Assembly (NCBI GenBank): GCA_949538735.1
Contig: CATGLK010000014.1
Location: forward strand, 1-47,401
DNA: 47,401 nucleotides
Direction: 5' to 3'
Origin: an uncultured Clostridia bacterium
Lineage (GTDB): Bacteria; Bacillota; Clostridia; TANB77; CAG-508
Shown here: in pieces, positions 7,429 to 16,825 of the stretch
Numbering within the stretch: the first letter of the stretch is position 1
Layout: the number at the start of each line of letters is the position of its first letter
Notes under the pieces: generated by a model
The model's database searches: none
What the model was told of the DNA's origin: nothing
The model's input: only the letters and a program-made list of their open reading frames with translations
Translations under genes and position numbers: made by a program

Positions 7429-8562
7429 TCAAATAAACTCTTCAAACACCAAATTTGCCAAGTCTAGCCCCTTATTAGTCAATTTAATATGATTTAAATC
7501 AATCACAACCAAACCATCTTCTACCAACTTATTCAACCTATCTCTATACAAATAAATTGGATTTTGACCAAACTTCTGCTTAAAACTTGCAATATCCACC
7601 CCATTTAGCATTCTCAATCCAAGCAACATAAACTCGTTTTGCTTATCTTCCAAAGTTTGCGCTTCTTCAATTTCTTTATTTTCCACATTATTTATATAGT
7701 CTTCTATGTTATTGCCATTGCTAAACCTTGTATCATTTAAATATGAATGTGCTGCAATACCTAGTCCTATGTATTCTTCCTGCTTCCAGCAATTCATATT
7801 ATGTTTTGAATATTTATTTTCTTTTGCAAAGTTTGATATTTCATAATGTTTATATCCGTTCAATTCTAAAGTATTCTTCACATACCAATACATTTCCCTT
7901 TCTGTTTCTTCACTTGGCAATTCTATTTTTTCTTCGTCTAATAATTTAGAAATTACCGTTCCTTCTTCGACAATCAAAGAATATACACTTATATGTGTTG
8001 CTCCTAGTCTTATTACTTTTTCCAAACTATCTTTTAAATCTTTTATCGTTTGATTAGGAAGACCCAACATCAAGTCGACATTTATATTTTCAAACCCAAC
8101 TTCCTTTGCCATGTTGTAGGTTTCTAAAAATTCTTCGTATGTATGAATTCTTCCAATTTGTTTTAATAAGTTGTTGTTTGTAGTTTGCAATCCAATACTT
8201 AACCTATTTATGCCACAGGACTTAAAATCTTGCAACTTTTGTTTTGTGACTGCTCCTGGATTTACTTCTATTGTAATTTCTATTTTGTCAAATTTGGTCT
8301 CATTGTTTGTTAGCTTACTTTTTAGTTTTTCTATTAATTCAACTATATATTTACTTTCTATATATGAAGGTGTTCCTCCACCTATATATATTGTTGTAAC
8401 ATTGTATTTTTCAAACTCATATGTATCTATTTCTTTTTTTATTGCTTTTATGTATTGCTCTTGTTTCTCATTTTTGTTTGCAAATGAAATAAAATCACAG
8501 TAATAGCATTTTTGCTTACAAAATGGTATATGTATGTATATTCCTAATTCTTTTTTATCCAT
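7429..8562 (-). CDS. hemW: HemW-type radical SAM protein (heme chaperone)
   Basis: A 377-residue radical SAM protein with the cluster motif CKQKCYYC at residues 15-22, IYIGGGTPSY (SAM-binding GGGTP) near 61-70, and the HemW-type C-terminal winged-helix region. HemW resembles coproporphyrinogen III dehydrogenase but acts as a heme chaperone rather than an oxidase. The ATG overlaps the end of whiA by eight bases and has GGAG upstream inside whiA, so the two are translationally coupled. The whiA-hemW neighbourhood is ordinary for Clostridia. Confidence 0.9.
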   Translation of the reverse strand: MDKKELGIYIHIPFCKQKCYYCDFISFANKNEKQEQYIKAIKKEIDTYEFEKYNVTTIYIGGGTPSYIESKYIVELIEKLKSKLTNNETKFDKIEITIEVNPGAVTKQKLQDFKSCGINRLSIGLQTTNNNLLKQIGRIHTYEEFLETYNMAKEVGFENINVDLMLGLPNQTIKDLKDSLEKVIRLGATHISVYSLIVEEGTVISKLLDEEKIELPSEETEREMYWYVKNTLELNGYKHYEISNFAKENKYSKHNMNCWKQEEYIGLGIAAHSYLNDTRFSNGNNIEDYINNVENKEIEEAQTLEDKQNEFMLLGLRMLNGVDIASFKQKFGQNPIYLYRDRLNKLVEDGLVVIDLNHIKLTNKGLDLANLVFEEFI

Positions 8563-9421
8563 TAGCTATCTCCATTATTTTTTTCAGGCGATAATTCACA
8601 CCAGATTTTCCAACTGGTTGTTGTAACAATTTTCCCAAGTCTACAAGTGACATATTAGGATTTTCTAGTCTTAGCATTGCTATTTCTTTTAAATTGTCAT
8701 CTAATTTATTGAACTTACCTGATTGTTGTAATTTTCTTATTGCTGCAATTTGCTCAACAGAAGCATTTATCGTTTTATTTAAATTTGCCGCTTCGCAATT
8801 TACTAATCTATTTACTTTTCCGCGCATTTCTTTTTGAATTCTGATATCTTCAAAATTCATTACAGCTTTATTTGCTCCTATCAAAGCCAAAAACTTAGAA
8901 ATTTCTTCTCCTTCTTTTATATAGACTGAATATTTATTTTTAGTTGCCATCTTTTTAACGTTAACACCCAATTTTTTTAAAAGCTCTGCCACTTTTTCTA
9001 AATATATTTCATCATTTAAAACTATTTCTAAGTGATATTTATTTTCAGGGTTGTTTATTGAACCTGAGCCTAAGAATATCCCCCTTACAATTGCTCTTAA
9101 ATACTCTTCTTTGCTTTCATTTATTATTTCATTCAGATTTTCTTTATCTGGTATTTTACCTTCCATATCTTTAACTTTTAATTTTATTACAAAATTTTTT
9201 CCACTTATCTCTATATTGTGGTTTATATTTAAATTAGCAAGTAATTTTGAAAATCTATTTATATTGTAATCACTTTCTGTTGAAAATTTAATTACATTTT
9301 TTGTTGTTTCGTCAATATTTCCAGATATTAAATACCCTAATAATTCATATTTTACAATTTCTTTATTTGCCAAATTACTTGTTTTATTTAATTCTTGTTT
9401 TATCTCTGAAGAAAAAGACAT
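8555..9421 (-). CDS. whiA: WhiA, DNA-binding regulator of division/sporulation
   Basis: A 288-residue WhiA protein. It has an N-terminal LAGLIDADG-like domain (MSFSSEIKQELNK... GIFLGSGSINNP near 135-146) and a C-terminal helix-turn-helix with RLVNCEAANLNKTINAS, AIRKLQ and LRLENPNMSLVDLGKLL. WhiA affects chromosome segregation and division in Bacillota and sporulation in actinomycetes. The start was set at the ATG following AAAGGGGGAAATAAA. The open frame continues upstream for 40 codons, but that part only translates the palindromic repeat at 9438-9540 and is not protein-like. Confidence 0.92.
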   Translation of the reverse strand: MSFSSEIKQELNKTSNLANKEIVKYELLGYLISGNIDETTKNVIKFSTESDYNINRFSKLLANLNINHNIEISGKNFVIKLKVKDMEGKIPDKENLNEIINESKEEYLRAIVRGIFLGSGSINNPENKYHLEIVLNDEIYLEKVAELLKKLGVNVKKMATKNKYSVYIKEGEEISKFLALIGANKAVMNFEDIRIQKEMRGKVNRLVNCEAANLNKTINASVEQIAAIRKLQQSGKFNKLDDNLKEIAMLRLENPNMSLVDLGKLLQQPVGKSGVNYRLKKIMEIANG

Positions 9422-9437
9422 TTTATTTCCCCCTTTT

Positions 9438-9540
9438 AAACTTTTTGGGACAGGCCAAAAAAATCTCACTCGTGGACGTTTTTGGCCTGTCCCAAAACGT
9501 CTTTTTCCGAAACTTTTCTGGCCTGTCCCAAAAAGTTTCA
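9438..9540. repeat. GGGACAGGCC-type palindromic repeat, copy 1
   Basis: Between prmC and whiA. CTTTTTGGGACAGGCC and inverted GGCCTGTCCCAAAA units alternate three times around TCTCACTCGTGGACG. A nearly identical element lies at 27899-27999. The outer arms can fold into a long hairpin. It has no protein-like translation and touches the stop codon of prmC. Confidence 0.85.
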
Positions 9541-10384
9541 TGATAATTTAGTTACAATAACTCTATCGTTTTCGTATAAATCTTTTTTACAATATGTGTC
9601 TATATATTTTTTCTCATTCTCTATTAAGTCTATTACATCTTGCTTTTGGTCATATCCTATTTCTAAACATAAATATCCATTAAATTTTAGATATTCGTCA
9701 CTATTATGTATTATTTTTCTATAAAAGTCTAATCCGTCATATCCGCCGTCTAATGCTATTTCCGGCTCTTTTTGTACTTCGTTGTCTAGTGTTTTTATAA
9801 TTTCTTTTTTTATGTATGGCGGATTGGATACTATGATGTCATACTTTTCTTTTGCTAGGTTTTGGAATAGATTAGATTCTACAAATGTAATTTGATTTTC
9901 TACGTTGTTTTTCTTTGCATTTGTTTTGGCTATGTTTAAGGCTTTTTTACTAATATCTACTGCTGTTATCTTGCTATTTTCTATATATTTTGCAAGTGAT
10001 ACAGCTATTGCTCCACTTCCTGTACATAGGTCTAATATCTTTTTTGCATTTATTTTTTTTGCTATTTTAATTACTTCTTCTACTAAAATTTCTGTATCAG
10101 GTCTTGGAATTAAGACATCGTTATTTACGTAGAAATTCATTTTCATAAATTCTTGGGAGTGTGTTATATGTTGTATTGGGATTCCTTTTGTCAGTTTTTT
10201 TATTGCTTTAAAATAGTCTACTTCTTGTCTTAGCGTTAGTTGTTGATTATCATATACGATTAAATATTGTCTTGGTTTATCTAATATGAATTGCATTAAT
10301 AATCTTGATTTTAAGTTTGGTTCACTTATTCCATTATTTTTTAAGTCAATCATTCCGCTTTCTTAAAACTTCTTTTATGGTCAT
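9538..10384 (-). CDS. prmC: PrmC release-factor glutamine methyltransferase, read through a +1 shift at CGG
   Basis: PrmC methylates the GGQ glutamine of peptide release factors. Seen are the SAM-binding loop LDLCTGSGAIAVSLA and the family signature SNPPYI, with PRPDTEILVEEV before them. The strong ribosome site (AAGGAGGAGTGCTAT) points to an ATG at 10384 that starts MTIKEVLRK, the usual PrmC N-terminus, then CGG AAT GAT TGA. Skipping the C of CGG at 10357 gives GGA ATG ATT GAC and joins to the remaining 271 codons, total 281. The next ATG in the body frame, directly after the site, has no ribosome site of its own. So the gene is probably expressed by frameshifting at codon 10. Confidence 0.88.
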
Positions 10385-10408
10385 ATAGCACTCCTCCTTT
10401 TTAAATAA

Positions 10409-10465
10409 AGAGCGCCTTGGCGCTCTATTTTATGTTATAGGAAAGTTCTCCTTTCCTATAACATA
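10409..10465. terminator. Two consecutive hairpins after ftsH
   Basis: AGAGCGCC/GGCGCTCT (10409-10426), followed by TATGTTATAGGAAAG/CTTTCCTATAACATA (10431-10465), a 15-bp perfect stem with a five-base loop. They lie directly after the ftsH stop on the minus strand, ahead of prmC. The second hairpin belongs to a family seen again at about 15850-15887 and 15978-16014. Confidence 0.6.
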
Positions 10466-10467
10466 AA

Positions 10468-12261
10468 TTAGTCTTCAAAAAAACTTTCAAATTCTTCTTC
10501 ATTAACCTTTTCTTTTTCTAGTAACGCATTAGCAATAAGGTCAAGTTTATCTCTATGCTCTTTAAGCAATGTTTGAGCATCATTATAAGCAGTATCAATT
10601 AAACGTTTAACTTCAAGACCAATCTTATCGCCAATATTTTCTCCAAACATTTGGATTTCATATGGTTCTTGGCCTTGGAAATCAATTGGTCCTAGAGTAT
10701 CACTCATTCCATACTTAGTTACCATATCTCTTGCAATCTTTGTTGCAACTTCAATATCATTGCTAGCACCTGTTGAAATGTCATCTAAAACTAATTTTTC
10801 AGCAGCTCTACCACCTAATAAGGCAATCAATTTTTCTTGCATTTCTGTTTTAGAAATATAATATTTGTCTTCATCAGACTTATACATAGTATATCCGCCA
10901 GCGACACCCCTTGGTATGATAGATACTTCTTTCACATTTGTTTGTGTTGGCAAATATCTGCTAACAACTGCGTGGCCAGCTTCATGATATGCTGTTAATT
11001 TTTTATCTTTTTCAGAATATTTTCTTTCACGTTTTTCTAATCCAACAGTAACCTTTTTAATTGCTTCTTCAATGTCATCATTTTCAATATCTTCATGTTT
11101 ATTTTTAGTTGCAATTATTGCTGCCTCATTTAATATGTTTTCTAGCTCCGCACCTGTAAATCCAGCTGTATCTTCTGCAATACTTTCTAAGTTTACATTC
11201 TCTGACATTTTCTTGTCTTTTGAATGAATTTTTAATATATCTAATCTTCCTTTTAAATCAGGTGTAGGAATTGTTATTTGTCTATCAAATCTTCCTGGTC
11301 TAAGTAATGCTTTATCTAACATTTCTGGTCTGTTTGTTGCAGCTAACACAATAATTGTTTCTTCTGAACTAAAACCATCCATTTCAACTAGTAATTGGTT
11401 TAAAGTTTGGTTATTCTCTGTTTCTGCCCCACTGTTTGATGTTCTTCTTGAACCTATTGCATCTATTTCGTCTATAAATACTATACAAGGTGCTAATTTT
11501 CTTGCTTTTTCAAACAATTTTCTAACACGTGACGCTCCCAAACCTGCAAACATTTCTATAAACTCTGAACCACTCATTGATATAAATGGAACATCTGCCT
11601 CTCCTGCAATTGCTTTTGCAATTAAAGTCTTTCCTGTACCTGGCTTTCCATATAGCAAAACACCCTTTGGTATTCTTGCTCCCATTTTTGTATATCTTTC
11701 TGGTCTTTTTAGAAAATCTACTATTTCAACCATTTCAGCCTTTTCTTCTTCAAGACCTGCAACATCATCAAACTTTATTTTTGTCTTTCTTTCTGTATCA
11801 TCATAAACTTTACCTTTTTCACCTAATCCTTGCATTTTAAAAATCATAACAAATAATGCAACCATTATAGCTGTTGGTAAAAAAGATATTATGAAACTTG
11901 GTACTTGTGCCATAAAACTTCTTGGCTTTTGAATTAACTCAATTTCATTTCCTTCCGCTACTTTTGTTTGAACTAAGCCCATAAAACTTTCAACATTTGG
12001 CACTACTGACGTTTTCTCTTCTTCTTCATTTTTCATTTTCACTTTAAGTGTTGTACTACCTGTTGTCATTTCTATCTTTTCAATATTTCCATATGATAAT
12101 TCTTTTATTAAATCTGTATATGCAACTGTTTTTTCATCTTCTTTATCTTTATTCTTTACCAGATAAAAACCTAAACCTGCAATTAATACTACTAGTAAGA
12201 TCAATACAAGTATCAATATAAGATTTTTATTCTTCTTTTTATTATTATCCTTCTTTTCCAT
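10468..12261 (-). CDS. ftsH: FtsH ATP-dependent zinc metalloprotease
   Basis: A 597-residue membrane AAA+ protease that degrades unassembled and regulatory proteins. In order: a cytoplasmic Lys-rich start, TM1 (LILILVLILLVVLIAGLGFYLV), an external domain, TM2 (SFIISFLPTAIMVALFVMIF), Walker A GKPGTGKT, Walker B CIVFIDEIDAIG, SRH region RPGRFDRQITIP, and the zinc site HEAGH near residue 415. The C-terminal acidic tail EEEFESFFED is typical. Length and motifs are complete. It is separated from DUF1189 by a palindromic repeat, so it likely has its own promoter. Confidence 0.96.
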   Translation of the reverse strand: MEKKDNNKKKNKNLILILVLILLVVLIAGLGFYLVKNKDKEDEKTVAYTDLIKELSYGNIEKIEMTTGSTTLKVKMKNEEEEKTSVVPNVESFMGLVQTKVAEGNEIELIQKPRSFMAQVPSFIISFLPTAIMVALFVMIFKMQGLGEKGKVYDDTERKTKIKFDDVAGLEEEKAEMVEIVDFLKRPERYTKMGARIPKGVLLYGKPGTGKTLIAKAIAGEADVPFISMSGSEFIEMFAGLGASRVRKLFEKARKLAPCIVFIDEIDAIGSRRTSNSGAETENNQTLNQLLVEMDGFSSEETIIVLAATNRPEMLDKALLRPGRFDRQITIPTPDLKGRLDILKIHSKDKKMSENVNLESIAEDTAGFTGAELENILNEAAIIATKNKHEDIENDDIEEAIKKVTVGLEKRERKYSEKDKKLTAYHEAGHAVVSRYLPTQTNVKEVSIIPRGVAGGYTMYKSDEDKYYISKTEMQEKLIALLGGRAAEKLVLDDISTGASNDIEVATKIARDMVTKYGMSDTLGPIDFQGQEPYEIQMFGENIGDKIGLEVKRLIDTAYNDAQTLLKEHRDKLDLIANALLEKEKVNEEEFESFFED

Positions 12262-12282
12262 TTTTCCTCCTTATAAAGTATT

Positions 12283-12377
12283 GCCACTGGGGACGGACCT
12301 TTTTGGCAATTTTTTGCCATTTAGGTCCGTCCCTGTTGGCAATTTTTTGCCAAAAAGGTCCGTCCCCAGTGGCAATA
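12283..12377. repeat. GGGGACGGACC-type compound palindrome
   Basis: Between ftsH and the DUF1189 gene. GCCACTGGGGACGGACC at the left returns as its exact reverse complement GGTCCGTCCCCAGTGGC at the right, with TTGGCAATTTTTTGCCA hairpins and a partial inner copy between. The whole ~95 bases can form one long cruciform. It is related in core sequence (GGGGAC-G-ACC) to the other dispersed palindromes in this window. Confidence 0.85.
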
Positions 12378-12380
12378 TTT

Positions 12381-13418
12381 TTATGCGTTTGAGCCTTCTT
12401 GCCCTTCTGGTATATTTGCGTTCTCTTCTTCTTCGTCTTTTTTCTTGCGTTCTTTTTTCTCTTTTTCTTGTTTATTTTTGTTTTCTTCTTCTTGTTTTTG
12501 CTCTCTAAGTACTTTTTCTGCTTCTAATATTTTCATAAGTTCCATTTGTTTGTTTATTATGTCAGTTTTCAAAATTAGTATCGCTGCTACTAAGTAAATT
12601 GCTGCAACTGCTACATACATTACTTGGAAATATGTTATTGTAATTGGTACAAATACGTTTATTAATATATAAATTATATTTAATATTATTGATAATGTTA
12701 GCGCATATACTGACATATTGTATATTGCCACATATCTCATTTTTATTCCTGCTAGTTTGGTTGTTATATATCCAAAGAAGCTTAGCAATAGTGTGTCTGC
12801 TAATATTGATATTGCATACCTGCTAAATGCATAGATAAATAATACTATAAATAGGCTTATATAAACACTTAATATGTTAGTTCCTGTTGTATAATTTAAT
12901 ATAGTTTGTTTGTTGAATTCTTTTATTCCTACTGGTTCAAATGTTTCTTTGTAGTTATATGTTACTGTTCCTGAAATTGAGGAATTTTTTATTATTAGTC
13001 TGTCTTTTAATATAACAATTCCTTTTCCTTCTTCTGTGATAGTGTTTGTATATTGATTTACCTGCGTTTCTTCTAATTCGTTTGTGTTTATAATTACTGT
13101 TCCGAAAATAGAATTTTCTTTTGGAATTGTAATTTCGTTTTCGCTATTTACTGTAAGCATTCCTTCATTGTAAGTAATTTCTGGGAATTCGTCTTTTAAG
13201 TATCTTGCTCCGTTTTGTACAATATTATTAATTTGATATATTGTTCCTAAGGAAATTATTATTGCTAATATCGCTACTATTTTTAAAAAGTAACTTACTG
13301 CTTTGCTTAGTCCTTGTGCTGCCATATCTGGATACTTTTCTATTTTTGTGATAGAGTACCACACTTTTTTAAAAAATCCTATTTTAGGTTGTTTATTTTC
13401 TATTTTTTCTGTTTCCAT
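12381..13418 (-). CDS. DUF1189 family membrane protein
   Basis: A 345-residue protein matching DUF1189: an amphipathic N-terminus (KIGFFKKVWYSITKIEKYPDMAAQG), TM1 (IVAILAIIISLGTIY), an external domain of about 120 residues, then four hydrophobic segments (about 185-285), and a long Glu/Lys/Gln charged tail (about 295-345) likely to be a cytosolic coiled coil. Function is unknown. Its ATG directly follows the TAA of alr when alr is read with the CGG shift, and its ribosome site (GGGAG) lies inside that last stretch of alr, so the two genes are probably coupled. Confidence 0.75.
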   Translation of the reverse strand: METEKIENKQPKIGFFKKVWYSITKIEKYPDMAAQGLSKAVSYFLKIVAILAIIISLGTIYQINNIVQNGARYLKDEFPEITYNEGMLTVNSENEITIPKENSIFGTVIINTNELEETQVNQYTNTITEEGKGIVILKDRLIIKNSSISGTVTYNYKETFEPVGIKEFNKQTILNYTTGTNILSVYISLFIVLFIYAFSRYAISILADTLLLSFFGYITTKLAGIKMRYVAIYNMSVYALTLSIILNIIYILINVFVPITITYFQVMYVAVAAIYLVAAILILKTDIINKQMELMKILEAEKVLREQKQEEENKNKQEKEKKERKKKDEEEENANIPEGQEGSNA

Positions 13419-14538
13419 TTATCTGTACTCCCTTCTTACACTAGAGTCTACAAACTTTGTATTTACTCCGAATTGTAACTTTATCTCCTATTTTGATGTC
13501 TTTACCTGTTATATCACATGTAATATGATATGTCCCAACTCTTCCTAATACTTTGCATTTTTGGTCATTTATTTTTACATATAAAGCTTCTTTTTTGAAG
13601 AAATCTTTAAATGCTCCTACAAAATATCTTAGCTTGTCCACTTTTCTAAACATATCTTTTCCATTTGTTATGTTCATTCCGTTCATATATCCCACTGGAA
13701 CTATTGCGACTTTGGTTGTTTTTTTAGTTGTATATGTGTTTGAATATCCTATATTAAAGCCTTTTGGTAATTCTTTAATTTCACATACTTGCGATTCCAA
13801 ATGTGCAATTTTCTTTAGACCTATATGGTCTTGAAATGCAAGTCTTCCTAAAAATGCTGAACCAATTCTTACTGCATTTAAGTGCATATTTGGATATTTT
13901 ATAAATGCCGAAGAGTTACATACATGTAGCATTCCTGGATTTATATCATTCATTTTTAATACTTCAATTGTATCAATAAATCTTTTAAATTGCTCTTTTG
14001 TATATTTCTCATCAAAAAAGCTAAGTGAAAAGTGAGTAAATGTTCCTTCTATTTTGATGTTTTGAGTCTCTTTTATTGCCTCTATCATTTTTTCTTTTTG
14101 ACTATATATAAATCCATATCTGCCAAAGCCTGTATCAATTTTTAAATGTACTTTTATTTTTTTATTTAGCTCTTTTCCAATTTTGTCGACCACTTCTATG
14201 TCCTGACTTGAGCCTACTGTTAGTGTTATATTGTTTTCAATTAGACTTTTAATGTCTTCTTCTATCGCTGTTGCTGATAACATTAATATTTCTTCTTTTA
14301 TCCCTGCTTGTCTTAATTTAAGAGCCTCTTCTATTGTTGCCACTGCAAAATTTGATATTCCATTATCTATTAAAAATTTTGTAAATTCTACAATTCCTAG
14401 TCCATATCCATTTGCTTTTACTACTGCTATTATTTTTAGGCTATTCCCATTATCATCTTTTCCTGATTTTTGGGCATATTCTTTTATTTTTTCTATATTG
14501 TGCTTTAAATCTTCTTTATTTATTACTAAGGTATTCAC
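13419..14538 (-). CDS. alr: Alanine racemase, C-terminus reached by +1 shift at CGG
   Basis: PLP-dependent alanine racemase making D-alanine for peptidoglycan. Seen are the PLP-lysine segment IIAVVKANGYGLG near residue 40, IDTGFGRYG, THFSLS, HVCNSSA, VRIGSAFLG, and the catalytic-tyrosine region NIGYSNTY. In the zero frame the protein ends oddly as RSKYKVCRL after ACA ATT CGG. Skipping the C at 13470 gives GVNTKFVDSSVRREYR, the normal clostridial racemase tail, and a TAA that touches the next gene's ATG (TAAATG). Total 372 residues with Gly357 at the shift. The unshifted product would lack the last 15 residues and might be partly active, so the shift could modulate rather than switch on the enzyme. 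Confidence 0.9.
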
Positions 14539-14605
14539 TATTTTACTCCCTTATTTTGATTTATTCTCTTCTTCTTTTATTTTAAAATTTTCATTTGACT
14601 TATAA

Positions 14606-15664
14606 TTATTTCAGAAGTTTTCTTTTGATTTGTCTTATTGTTCTAAATGCTTTTTCTGAGAATCGATATAATTTGTATGTTATTGGTTTGTATGGTATAT
14701 ATATTTCTCCTATAAATTCTGTAAATGTTGCTCCAAATCCTTGTTTAAATCTATATAATCCGTATTGTGGGTGATTTTCGTCGACTACTCCTGATACTCC
14801 CCTGAAATCGTATACATCATCTTTTCTTGCTATTGCCATTTTTATCATTTCCCATTGTAACAGATAGTTTGGCATCAAGTTTCTGTGTTGGTTACTGCTT
14901 GCTCCATATAAATACCATGTTTTGTTTCCATAGAATATTGGTATTACTCCTGATATTGGCTTTCCCTCATAATATGCCATTAGTAATTTCATATGGTTTG
15001 GCCCTAATTCGTCATACATTTTTTCAAAGTACTCTAATGGTCTTATTATAAATCCATCTCTTTTTCCTGTTTCTACCATTATTTTGTGGAAGTCTTTTAG
15101 GTCTTCTCTTGTTCCTTCTTTTATTTCAACTCCCTTTTTAGCTGCTAATCTTATGTTATATCTCCATTTTTGTTTGAAACCTGCCATTACTTCTTCTTCT
15201 GTTTTGTCTTTTATGTCTAATCTAAATACATATCTTGGTTGTATTTCGTCTTTAAAGTCTTTGGCGTCATCTTTTATTTTGTATCCTAAGTTTGTTGCTA
15301 CATCTCTAAATGTTTCGTCATCACTTAGTATATCTGGTTCTATTCTTAATACTATTGCTTTATATTTTTTTGCTAGTTCTTTCGCTCCGTCTGTTAGTTG
15401 TTTCATTACTGATATGTCATGTATGTCACATACTGGCCCTCTTGATGAGTACATTATGTTTCCGAATATCGGCATTTTTCTTATTAATACACATAGTGAA
15501 CCTATGATGTTTCCGTCTTCATCTTCTGCTAGTATTACTTCTGGTTTCCAGTATGGCTTTTTTACTTCTGCCCATTCTAATGATTGTTGAAAGTTACATC
15601 TTTCGTGGCTCTCTAAGAATTTTTTATATTTATTTTTCGATTCTTCGTCGTTTACAAATCTCAT
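14606..15664 (-). CDS. FemXAB-type peptidoglycan bridge aminoacyltransferase
   Basis: A 352-residue protein of the FemX/FemA/FemB family, which adds amino acids from aminoacyl-tRNA to the lipid-linked peptidoglycan precursor. Typical segments are CNFQQSLEWAEVKKPYW near the start, YSSRGPVCD, the motif FKQKWRYNIRLAAKKGVEI (about 178-196), and the second GNAT-like half with WYLYGASSNQHRNLMPNYLLQWEMI and FKQGFGATFTEFIGE. It is the first gene of the group continuing to alr. Which residue is added cannot be told from sequence. Confidence 0.88.
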   Translation of the reverse strand: MRFVNDEESKNKYKKFLESHERCNFQQSLEWAEVKKPYWKPEVILAEDEDGNIIGSLCVLIRKMPIFGNIMYSSRGPVCDIHDISVMKQLTDGAKELAKKYKAIVLRIEPDILSDDETFRDVATNLGYKIKDDAKDFKDEIQPRYVFRLDIKDKTEEEVMAGFKQKWRYNIRLAAKKGVEIKEGTREDLKDFHKIMVETGKRDGFIIRPLEYFEKMYDELGPNHMKLLMAYYEGKPISGVIPIFYGNKTWYLYGASSNQHRNLMPNYLLQWEMIKMAIARKDDVYDFRGVSGVVDENHPQYGLYRFKQGFGATFTEFIGEIYIPYKPITYKLYRFSEKAFRTIRQIKRKLLK

Positions 15665-15763
15665 TTGTTTTTTTGTCCTCCTAATTTATTATTTACACTA
15701 CATTCGTATTTTACACTAATTTGCGAAAATTTACAAGGGATTCTAGATTTTTATAAATAAAAA

Positions 15764-16014
15764 AAAGTAACTTTGTCAACTTTTTTTCTCGCCGATTTGA
15801 GTTTTCGAATGTAATGAGAAAATCTCAAAGGCAATAGCGATTGTAGCATTTTTATGTTATAGGAAAGGATAATTTTCCTATAACACAAGAAAAGTGGCTT
15901 TGCCACCTTTTCTTCTCGCCGATTCGAGTTTTCGAATGTAATGAGAAAATCTCAAAGGCAATAGCGATTGTAGCATTTTTTATGTTATAGGAAAGGATAA
16001 TTTTCCTATAACAT
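15764..16014. repeat. Two tandem ~137-base hairpin repeats
   Basis: This gene-free stretch before femX holds two direct copies of a unit (CTCGCC at 15788 and 15925). Each consists of a variable A/T-flanked hairpin (for example AGAAAAGTGGC/GCCACCTTTTCT), a conserved middle (GAGTTTTCGAATGTAATGAG, then AATCTCAAAGGCAATAGCG), and the TATGTTATAGGAAAG palindrome. The middle is almost identical in both, the first hairpin is not. No open frame covers it. It could be a pair of small-RNA-like units or mobile repeats. Confidence 0.75.
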
Positions 16015-16015
16015 A

Positions 16016-16053
16016 AAAAAGTCAACGTTTAAATTTTTAAACATTGACTTTTA
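16016..16053 (-). terminator. Terminator of the CoaD-like gene
   Basis: On the minus strand AAAAGTCAATGTTTAAA pairs with TTTAAACGTTGACTTTT across a short loop, then a T-run. It starts 20 bases after the stop codon of the CoaD-like gene. Confidence 0.75.
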
Positions 16054-16072
16054 ATTGGTTAGGTAGTTTTCA

Positions 16073-16546
16073 TCATTTTTTCTTGATTACTTCATAAATT
16101 TCTGGTGGTACATTTTCCCTTACATCTTTTCCTTTTTTAAGTTTTTCCATAATTTTAGTAGAACTATTATTATCTGGGGAATAAAAAAATGTTGTTTCTA
16201 AACCTAAAATTTTTTTGTAAATCTTTGCTAATTTTTCTTCATATCTCCGATCTTTGTCGTTTCTAATTCCTCTTATTAGAATGTTTACATTATAATTTAA
16301 GGTAATCCTTAAGGTAAAATCGTTAAATATTATTACTGTTACATTATCCATTCCTTCTCGTTCAAAGACCTTTATCATTGCTTCTTTCATAACTTCTCTA
16401 TTAAATCTCCGTCCTCTAAGGACTTTTAATGGATTAATAGCAATTCCCACAATGACTTTATCGCATCTTCTTGATGCTCTTTTAACTAGTTCCAAATGTC
16501 CATTTATAAATGGGTCAAAACTACCATGTATAAAACCAATCATCAT
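16073..16546 (-). CDS. coaD: Phosphopantetheine adenylyltransferase-like nucleotidyltransferase
   Basis: A 157-residue nucleotidyltransferase resembling CoaD, which makes dephospho-CoA. HGSFDPFINGH carries the HxGH signature in its usual setting, RASRRCDKVIVGIAINP follows, then NILIRGIRND (the RG-R substrate motif) and a C-terminal NVPPEIYEVIKKK. It is diverged in the ISSS loop (NNSSTKIM instead), so a paralogue with another substrate is possible. A GGAGG site precedes the start. Oddity: codons 46 and 100 are CGG followed by AGA, and here the frame continues through both; skipping a base would hit a stop within ten codons. These are two of only three in-frame CGG in the window that must be read normally. 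Confidence 0.75.
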   Translation of the reverse strand: MMIGFIHGSFDPFINGHLELVKRASRRCDKVIVGIAINPLKVLRGRRFNREVMKEAMIKVFEREGMDNVTVIIFNDFTLRITLNYNVNILIRGIRNDKDRRYEEKLAKIYKKILGLETTFFYSPDNNSSTKIMEKLKKGKDVRENVPPEIYEVIKKK

Positions 16547-16693
16547 AAAAGTTCCTCCTTTTCATTGCTCGGAGGATTTACCCTCCAAGATTTTTGCTCT
16601 TTTCAGGTAATTTACCCTTTCATTATGTTAATAATAACATAGAATTTTGATTTTGTAAATGCTTTTGGCTTTTTTATATATGTTAGCAAACAA

Positions 16694-16720
16694 AAAAATC
16701 AACTTTAATAGTTGATTTTG
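16694..16720 (-). terminator. Terminator of the tRNA-Gly pair
   Basis: On the minus strand AATCAACT and AGTTGATT form a stem with a five-base loop, followed by TTTTTTTG. It lies just past the CCA end of the downstream tRNA. Confidence 0.8.
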
Positions 16721-16722
16721 TT

Positions 16723-16796
<74 letters not shown>

Positions 16797-16825
16797 ATAT
16801 TTAATTATCTATAATTGTTAGAGTT

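Noticed and set aside
9422..9541. 40-codon N-terminal extension of whiA
   Set aside because: It only translates the GGGACAGGCC palindrome; the ribosome site and family N-terminus place the start at 9421.
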